Under the pieces are notes generated by a model. It worked only from the letters and a program-made list of their open reading frames with translations, was not told where the DNA came from and made no database searches. 35,469 nucleotides of DNA from assembly GCA_025999935.1 (NCBI GenBank), contig BNXY01000028.1, positions 1-35,469 on the forward strand, written 5' to 3'. This document shows positions 30,382 to 35,469 of this stretch, in pieces. A program made the translations under genes and the position numbers. The DNA comes from Bacteroidia bacterium. GTDB taxonomy: Bacteria; Bacteroidota; Bacteroidia; Bacteroidales; Azobacteroidaceae. Within the stretch, counting starts at the first letter, position 1, and every line of letters starts with the position of its first letter.

Positions 30382-31785
30382 TTACATTTTTACGCCTTTG
30401 GATTTTTTCGGCTTTTCCTGTTCCTGCTTGGCGGCTTGTTTTTCCGTCTGCTTTTCGGTGGGCTGCGTTTGACCGCTGTTCAAAGGCTCTTTGATATTTT
30501 TGGTAGCTTCGGTGGTGTTGCCGTTATTGTTTTTGGCAACCTGCACCTTGTGGCGGTCATCGGGAATGACTTTTCCGGCGGCAAGGGCATCCCTGTAATC
30601 CTTCGGAAACATGAAATCATATTTTCCGGTTTCCTTATTCAGGGTTATGTAGCCGCTGTACTTTTTACCGTTGCGGTCTGTCAATTCGCCTGTATGGACG
30701 GTTTTCCCTTCACGGACACTGCTCATCTGGTCTTCGGTCAGTTGCTTTTTGCGGAATGTTTTCGGGGCTTCACCCTGTTTGAGGTTTTGATTTTGTTTCC
30801 GGTCATTGTCGAAAACAAGTTCAAAATACCGTTTGTCGGCATTGAACTGAACATTGGCGGAAAATTGTTTTGAGCCGTCATTGGTAGTCATATTTTCCAC
30901 ATTTACTTTTTTGCCGTTGCCCAATTTTTCCCTTGTTTCTTCGCTTAACGGAACGCCTTTGTAAGTTTCGGGGACTTTCAGCCATTCCTTGCGGAACGCC
31001 ACCAATTCATTGGTTTGCTTGTCCAGCGAAATGAGTACCGGCGTTTTTTCACCTTGCTTAAATTCGGCTTCGACGACACGTCCGAGATTGCCTGTTTTCA
31101 ATAAATTTTCCTTGTCTTCTTTGGTAAATTCAACACCGAAGTAAGGGCGTTCCAAATCGGGCTTGTGGCGGATTAAATGAATAGAGGGCGCAAATGTGTC
31201 ATCCCCTTGTTTGCGCAACGAGAAACGTGCATCGGAATACAGCGTTTCGCTGTCGAATTTCATTGCAACAGGTATCAGGTTTGTTTTCTGATAATCAAGC
31301 AATTTATCAAGATTGCCTGTTTTTTCGAGGCTTTCGCGAGTGATGCCGAATTTTTCAAACTTTTGCCAATCGACAAGGTCGGGATTAATGGCATAACTTT
31401 TCGTTTGCCCTTCCGTTTGTTCCTTTGCCTGTTTTTTCTGAAAATCTTCCGGCTCAATGCGGTGTACATCCAAAAAGTCTTTGTTTTCGGGCTTGCCGGG
31501 ACTTTTAAATGCTTCATACAGGCGTTTTACAACGTCTCCTAACTTTTCCAGCGGAGCGCGGTAAAAGTCAAAGCGGGTAGGGTCTTTGATTTGCCGCTTG
31601 AAGTTCTCAAAAAAGTTTTCAAGCGCGTTGCCGTTTTTGTCAATCTTCAAAAAATCGGGATTTTCGCTCCCGTCAAGTTTGGTAGATTTGACTTTTCCGT
31701 TTTTGTCTAAATTCACGGCATGCAGTTCATTGCTGCCTTTTTCCTTGACCAATAACACATCTTGGTCTTTCAATTTTTCGTTCAT
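30382..31785 (-). CDS. DUF4099/DUF3945 domain protein
   Basis: The 467-residue product carries the DUF4099-like block (NPDLVDWQKFEKFGITRESLEKTGNLDKLLDYQKTNLIPV, about 138-177) and two or three DUF3945-type units (PYFGVEFTKEDKENLLKTGNLGRVVE; ETREKLGNGKKVNVENMTTNDGSKQFSANVQFNADKRYFELVF; EDQMSSVREGKTVHTGELTDRNGKKYSGYITLNKETGKYDFMFP). The C-terminus is a disordered K/Q/E-rich tail. These proteins precede topB in Bacteroides conjugative transposons; their function is unknown, possibly DNA or protein binding. It has its own promoter at 31826-31833. Confidence 0.88.
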   Translation of the reverse strand: MNEKLKDQDVLLVKEKGSNELHAVNLDKNGKVKSTKLDGSENPDFLKIDKNGNALENFFENFKRQIKDPTRFDFYRAPLEKLGDVVKRLYEAFKSPGKPENKDFLDVHRIEPEDFQKKQAKEQTEGQTKSYAINPDLVDWQKFEKFGITRESLEKTGNLDKLLDYQKTNLIPVAMKFDSETLYSDARFSLRKQGDDTFAPSIHLIRHKPDLERPYFGVEFTKEDKENLLKTGNLGRVVEAEFKQGEKTPVLISLDKQTNELVAFRKEWLKVPETYKGVPLSEETREKLGNGKKVNVENMTTNDGSKQFSANVQFNADKRYFELVFDNDRKQNQNLKQGEAPKTFRKKQLTEDQMSSVREGKTVHTGELTDRNGKKYSGYITLNKETGKYDFMFPKDYRDALAAGKVIPDDRHKVQVAKNNNGNTTEATKNIKEPLNSGQTQPTEKQTEKQAAKQEQEKPKKSKGVKM

Positions 31786-31825
31786 ATTACTTCAATTTTT
31801 AAGTTACGCCAATAGCGACGCGGCG

Positions 31826-31833
31826 CAAAAGTA
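31826..31833 (-). promoter_or_regulatory. -7 box of the DUF3945-topB operon
   Basis: The minus strand reads TACTTTTG, a full match to TAnnTTTG, 40 bases before the ATG at 31785. The gap to the first GTGGCAGGGGTTTGC copy (31871) is 37 nt, the same as at the tra promoter. No -33 TTTG is evident, consistent with the need for an activator. Confidence 0.55.
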
Positions 31834-31870
31834 AATGAACAAAGATTGTGGAAAAAGGAGTTTTAGAAAA

Positions 31871-31927
31871 GTGGCAGGGGTTTGCACAGGTGTGGCAGGG
31901 GTTTGCGCGTGTGTGGCAGGGGTTTGC
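31871..31927. promoter_or_regulatory. Three copies of GTGGCAGGGGTTTGC with 21-bp period
   Basis: Copies lie at 31871-31885, 31892-31906 and 31913-31927, exactly 21 bp apart, so on the same face of the helix. They lie upstream of the minus-strand promoter at 31826-31833. Two further copies lie at the tra-mob divergent region and one inside the TraD-like gene. Confidence 0.65.
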
Positions 31928-32008
31928 ACCGCCTGCTATCTTTTTGTCCATGCAAGATTTTTGATAGCATTTGCAAGATTTGTTATAGTCTGACCCCAAA
32001 ACTGTCCC

Positions 32009-32016
32009 TAATTTTG
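32009..32016 (+). promoter_or_regulatory. Plus-strand -7 box near the right end of the element
   Basis: TAATTTTG followed by CAGCG resembles the mob promoter block at 22351-22366. It would transcribe the short frame 32043-32129. Confidence 0.35.
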
Positions 32017-32042
32017 CAGCGTAAAATGTAATAATATAATTC

Positions 32043-32129
32043 ATGCAAATGAAACATACATATCAAATAGATGCAACCCGAGAGATTTTTATGGGAGAAA
32101 AATTTGTTTCTCTCATGGAATTTTTTTAG
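32043..32129 (+). CDS. Very short frame at the right boundary
   Basis: A 28-residue frame (MQMKHTYQIDATREIFMGEK and onward to TAG at 32127-32129) lies 27 bp after a -7 box. A small hairpin (GAGAAA and TTTCTC, about 32094-32111) followed by a T-run overlaps its end, so the transcript could also be a short RNA. It may be the severed start of a gene cut by the integration boundary. No family is recognised. Confidence 0.25.
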   Translation: MQMKHTYQIDATREIFMGEKFVSLMEFF

Positions 32130-32177
32130 TGTGTGGCGCACCTTAGTATAATTCTAATTTTTTAAAATTGTGATACA

Positions 32178-35100
32178 ATGAAAAAAACATTACTTTCAAT
32201 GGCTTTATGCCTTACAATCAGCATTCTTGTTATAAATGTGAATGCCCAAAATAAGGCGGCAATCTTGAGTACTTACACCTCGTTATCTGATTTACAGATT
32301 AATGGAGATGATGATGAATATGAGGCAGCCAATTGGTTTGTAAATACTTATGGAGGCGATTTTCTTTCAACCGCCGATGTAGCAGCGAGAGATTTAAGCC
32401 AATACAAAGTTCTCTGGATTGCTATTGACCGTGTGGGGACAGGCAACGGATTGCCAAACGAATTAACAGCAACCGGCGTTTTGAATAAAATTAAAACCTA
32501 TTATCAGGCTGGTGGAAACTTGTTGCTTACCAACCACGCCACTCGCTATTTAGTAAATCTGGGACGGACAACACGTTTACCCGGCATTTCAGGCGAAGGC
32601 ACAGGTAGCACTAATACTGATGATTGGGGCGTGAACAGCGTTATCGGCAGCAGTTACGACCATTCAGGCGATTTTCTTTATGCAGGGATGACACCCAACT
32701 TTACAGAAGGAACGTCGAAAAAAGTGTATAACCTTATTGCTTCGGGATACAAGGAAGACCATAATTCGATGTGGGATTTGAACGCATTTGATTATACTGG
32801 CAATCCGAATATTGTTGTCAATTTTGAAACGGAAAACAATGCTACCGTGCTTGGCACTTGGCAGCACGTTACAGATTATTGTTGTGCGGGAATTGTCGAT
32901 TTTCATAAAACGGTGTCATACGGAAGATGTATTGCTATTGGACTTGCCGCTTATGAATGGAATCAAAATAGCGGTACAAACCCTTATCAGTCCAATATTC
33001 AACTTCTTACAAAAAACGCTTTGGACGAATTGACTTGTTCAACTTGCGGACAGAGTGAGCCGCAGGAGGGATTGGTACTTGTCGCCCATTTTCCAATGGA
33101 AATTAACGCCAACACAAAAATATCCGAAATTGTTGCCAATAAATCCTTTACTGTGGAACAAGTGCGCCCCGTGCGCGAAAATATCGCAGGTGCAGTGGGA
33201 CAGGCTTTGCGTTTCGACGGCAATTCCACTTTCGTTAATGCGCAAATCAATGTCAATAATTTGAACAATCAAGCCGTTTCAATGGAACTGTGGGCGGCAA
33301 TGGAAAACTACCCGATGATGAACACGGACGGTAACAATACCGATTTTACCGTTATTGCTGGCAATATGAAAACTTCCGCCAATTCGGGTTTTGCTTTTGT
33401 AGTCAATACGCGCGGCGAGTATGGATTTCAGGTATATATTGATGGAAATTTGTACAGTTGTATTGCAGATGCAAAATTTCCGCTTTACTCGTGGGCGCAC
33501 GTTCAGGCGGTTGTAAGTGTGGCAAGCCATAAAATTACGCTTTATTACAACGGTGTTCAAGCAAAACAGACAACCATTTCGGGAGCGGCAATTTCTGTTG
33601 GCAGCGCACCTTTTAGTATAGGTAAATCCTACAATGACATTAAAAACGGAAATTTTTACCTGAATACCGTTTGCGGATTGATAGACGAAATCAAGGTTTA
33701 TTCGGGCGAACTTGCTGCGCCTACCGTTACACAAACACCTGAAAATACTGCAAATTTAGCCATTCCCGCTTCACGTTTTGAAGACGAAATCCAACGTCCG
33801 CTTTTCCGTGGAATGCCTGCAGCAGCTTGGACAAATGAACCTCACGGTTTGATTTTTCACAACGGCAAATGGCATTTGTTCTTTCAAAAAAACGGAAATG
33901 GCGCGTATTGGGGACAGATTGTTTGGGGACATATCACAAGTACGGATTTGGTAAACTGGACAGAAGAACAGCCCTCGCTTTACAACGATAAATATTACGA
34001 TATAAAAGGTGTGTGGAGTGGTTGCATTTTCAAAGACGACAGTTACAATAATGGCAAACCAACAATATTTTATACAAGTGTTGATTTTGCAAAAGCAAGT
34101 ATGGTAATGGCAACACCCGCTGATGATGATTTGCACACTTGGACAAAAAACGGACAGGTTGTTCCGCAACGTCCTGCGGGGCTTGACGATGATTTTCGCG
34201 ACCCCTGCGTTTTCAAGGCAAACGGCAATATCTATATGCTTGTCGGCTCGAATAAAGGTGGACGTGGCGCGGCTACTTTGCACCGCTACAATGCTGCAAA
34301 CAACACTTGGACAAATGACGGCGCCATGTTTTTCCAGTCGCCAAACACAAGTTACGGCACATTTTGGGAAATGCCCTACATTGTTGAAATGGAAGCGAAC
34401 AAATGGCTGTTTGTGGTTACGCCGCTTGGAATGGCAGGCGGTGTGGAATGTCTGTATTGGGTGGGTACAATAAATACCAACGGTACATTCAGCCCCACTT
34501 CGCAATTTCCAAAAGAATTGGATTTAGGTGGTTTTTCGCACCACGGATTTGGCTTGCTTTCGCCTGCCATTACCAAACACAATGGGAAAATCGTTGCCAT
34601 AGGTATTGTGCCTGATATGACTTCGGGAAATTATATGTATGAGCGCGGTTGGGCTGGAACTTATAATCTGCCGCGCGAATGGTCGCTCGATGCGCAAAAT
34701 AACCTTGTTCAAAAGCCCGCTACCGATATGACTTTTCCACGCAGCACGGCAAACGTTTTTAATCAAACAAATATCAGTTTAAGCGGCACACAATCATTAA
34801 ATCCCGTTTCGGGCAAAGTGGTTGAAGTGGAAGGAATTTTTACCGTTTCGTCCAATTCCGCTCAAAAGTTCGGCTTCAATCTGCGGAAAAACGGCAGCGC
34901 GGCAATCAAAATATTCTACGAAAAATCGACCAACAAAATAATCGTTGATGCAACGAGCGTTCCGCGACACATACAGGACGGCGGTGTTTTTGATGGCATT
35001 TACAGTCAGGTTTTGCCCAAAACTTTTTCGGCTGGCGAAACGCTGAAAATCCACGCTTTCCTCGACCATTCCATATTGGATTTGTTCATTAACGACGCTT

Positions 35101-35468
35101 GGGCGGCTTCAGTACGCATTTTTGCAACAGATAACAACGCCAACGATGTGGAAGTTTTTACCGAAGGCGGCGCCACGCAAGTGCAATCAGTCAAGGCGTG
35201 GAACTGGGAAAAATCTGAAACCGGCACAGGCATTTTTAACGTAAGAGAAAGCGATAAAGAAGTGGTTTATTACAACAATGCTTTGCATTTCAAAAACATT
35301 TCGGAAAATGCGAAGGTAAATATTTATGATTTGTTTGGAAAAATGGTTTTTTGTAGGGGCGTTGCGCGTAACGCCCCCACGATGGTTGATTTGCCAAAAA
35401 ATCAGATATTTATTGTACGAATAAATGACAACGGCGAGATTGTTTCAAGAAAAATAATAACGAATTAA
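32178..35468 (+). CDS. Secreted GH32 fructan-hydrolase-like protein with type IX sorting domain
   Basis: The 1096-residue product has a signal peptide (cut after NVNAQ, about residue 24), a DUF4960-like domain (about 25-290), a LamG/concanavalin-like domain (about 298-510), a five-bladed GH32 domain (about 530-840), a beta-sandwich (about 855-1010) and a type IX secretion C-terminal domain (about 1020-1096, ending RINDNGEIVSRKIITN). The RDP motif (674-676) and the acid/base glutamate in WEMP (E731) are present. The usual nucleophile motif NDPNG reads NEPHG (E554). It should act outside the cell on fructans such as levan or inulin if active. An in-frame palindrome encodes about residues 1059-1068. 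It lies beyond the element and is probably host DNA. Confidence 0.88.
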   Translation: MKKTLLSMALCLTISILVINVNAQNKAAILSTYTSLSDLQINGDDDEYEAANWFVNTYGGDFLSTADVAARDLSQYKVLWIAIDRVGTGNGLPNELTATGVLNKIKTYYQAGGNLLLTNHATRYLVNLGRTTRLPGISGEGTGSTNTDDWGVNSVIGSSYDHSGDFLYAGMTPNFTEGTSKKVYNLIASGYKEDHNSMWDLNAFDYTGNPNIVVNFETENNATVLGTWQHVTDYCCAGIVDFHKTVSYGRCIAIGLAAYEWNQNSGTNPYQSNIQLLTKNALDELTCSTCGQSEPQEGLVLVAHFPMEINANTKISEIVANKSFTVEQVRPVRENIAGAVGQALRFDGNSTFVNAQINVNNLNNQAVSMELWAAMENYPMMNTDGNNTDFTVIAGNMKTSANSGFAFVVNTRGEYGFQVYIDGNLYSCIADAKFPLYSWAHVQAVVSVASHKITLYYNGVQAKQTTISGAAISVGSAPFSIGKSYNDIKNGNFYLNTVCGLIDEIKVYSGELAAPTVTQTPENTANLAIPASRFEDEIQRPLFRGMPAAAWTNEPHGLIFHNGKWHLFFQKNGNGAYWGQIVWGHITSTDLVNWTEEQPSLYNDKYYDIKGVWSGCIFKDDSYNNGKPTIFYTSVDFAKASMVMATPADDDLHTWTKNGQVVPQRPAGLDDDFRDPCVFKANGNIYMLVGSNKGGRGAATLHRYNAANNTWTNDGAMFFQSPNTSYGTFWEMPYIVEMEANKWLFVVTPLGMAGGVECLYWVGTINTNGTFSPTSQFPKELDLGGFSHHGFGLLSPAITKHNGKIVAIGIVPDMTSGNYMYERGWAGTYNLPREWSLDAQNNLVQKPATDMTFPRSTANVFNQTNISLSGTQSLNPVSGKVVEVEGIFTVSSNSAQKFGFNLRKNGSAAIKIFYEKSTNKIIVDATSVPRHIQDGGVFDGIYSQVLPKTFSAGETLKIHAFLDHSILDLFINDAWAASVRIFATDNNANDVEVFTEGGATQVQSVKAWNWEKSETGTGIFNVRESDKEVVYYNNALHFKNISENAKVNIYDLFGKMVFCRGVARNAPTMVDLPKNQIFIVRINDNGEIVSRKIITN
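35353..35380. repeat. GC-rich palindrome within the type IX sorting domain
   Basis: GTAGGGGCGTT (35353-35363) is mirrored by AACGCCCCCAC (35370-35380) with one mismatch around a 6-nt loop. It encodes CRGVARNAPT in frame, between the KMV strand and the conserved DLP block of the sorting domain. Confidence 0.65.
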
Positions 35469-35469
35469 A

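Noticed and set aside
31871..31927. Resemblance to a short CRISPR array
   Set aside because: The units are 15 bp with 6-bp spacers, far below CRISPR dimensions, and no cas gene is near.
31799..32044. An 81-residue minus-strand frame with ANPCHT repeats
   Set aside because: The repeats are the 15-bp promoter-region motif read on the other strand, and the frame covers the promoter of the DUF3945 gene.
1..35469. tRNA or rRNA genes, including a tRNA integration target
   Set aside because: No cloverleaf or conserved rRNA stretch was recognised on either strand.

Overview
The window is most likely a chromosomal segment of a Bacteroidota (Bacteroidales-like) bacterium that carries almost all of an integrated conjugative transposon of the CTnDOT/Tra family. 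Four things support this: Bacteroides-type Tra, Mob and DUF proteins in their usual order; promoters with the TAnnTTTG -7 box; a type IX secretion C-terminal domain on the GH32 enzyme; and palindromic repeats typical of this phylum. No rRNA, tRNA or CRISPR array was recognised.

Layout. Positions 1-1357 (minus) hold the start of an unknown gene and a DUF4143-type AAA ATPase, probably host flank. The element begins between about 1.4 and 1.7 kb with a tyrosine integrase (1736-3271), followed by ORF6N and RhuM-like genes. A structured intergenic region (4293-4785) precedes a run of small plus-strand accessory genes (membrane protein, DUF3873, PcfK-like, PcfJ-like, unknowns), a short RadC/JAB protein and a possible LOTUS/OST-HTH protein. 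From 9725 to 21853 the minus strand carries the transfer operon, read from ParA (TraA) through two DUF3408 proteins, a TraD-like protein, TraE, TraF, the VirB4-type ATPase TraG, TraI, TraJ, TraK, TraL, TraM, TraN, TraO, TraQ and a last helical-repeat protein. About 0.8 kb of densely structured DNA (21854-22658) separates it from the divergent mob operon: MobA, the relaxase MobB, and a coupling protein of the VirD4 type that is interrupted. A SLFN/AlbA ATP-binding protein, topoisomerase III and a DUF4099/DUF3945 protein (all minus) complete the element. From about 32.1 kb the host resumes with a complete secreted GH32 fructan-hydrolase-like protein.

How it would work. Integrase excises and joins the element. 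MobA and MobB process oriT, which I infer lies just upstream of mobA. The coupling protein would hand the DNA to the TraE-TraQ channel powered by TraG, and topoisomerase III and ParA/DUF3408 proteins would assist DNA handling. The coupling protein gene is split by a 97-bp palindromic element and lacks the segment expected to hold Walker B, so this copy is probably unable to transfer itself unless helped in trans.

The least explained features are non-coding. They include a run of six adjacent perfect hairpins plus three 21-bp-phased repeats upstream of mobA, and a 15-bp motif repeated at two divergent promoter regions with the same 37-nt gap to the -7 box. There is also a 113-nt hairpin next to mutually exclusive stems upstream of radC, and several kinds of palindromic repeat lie inside protein genes, in frame.
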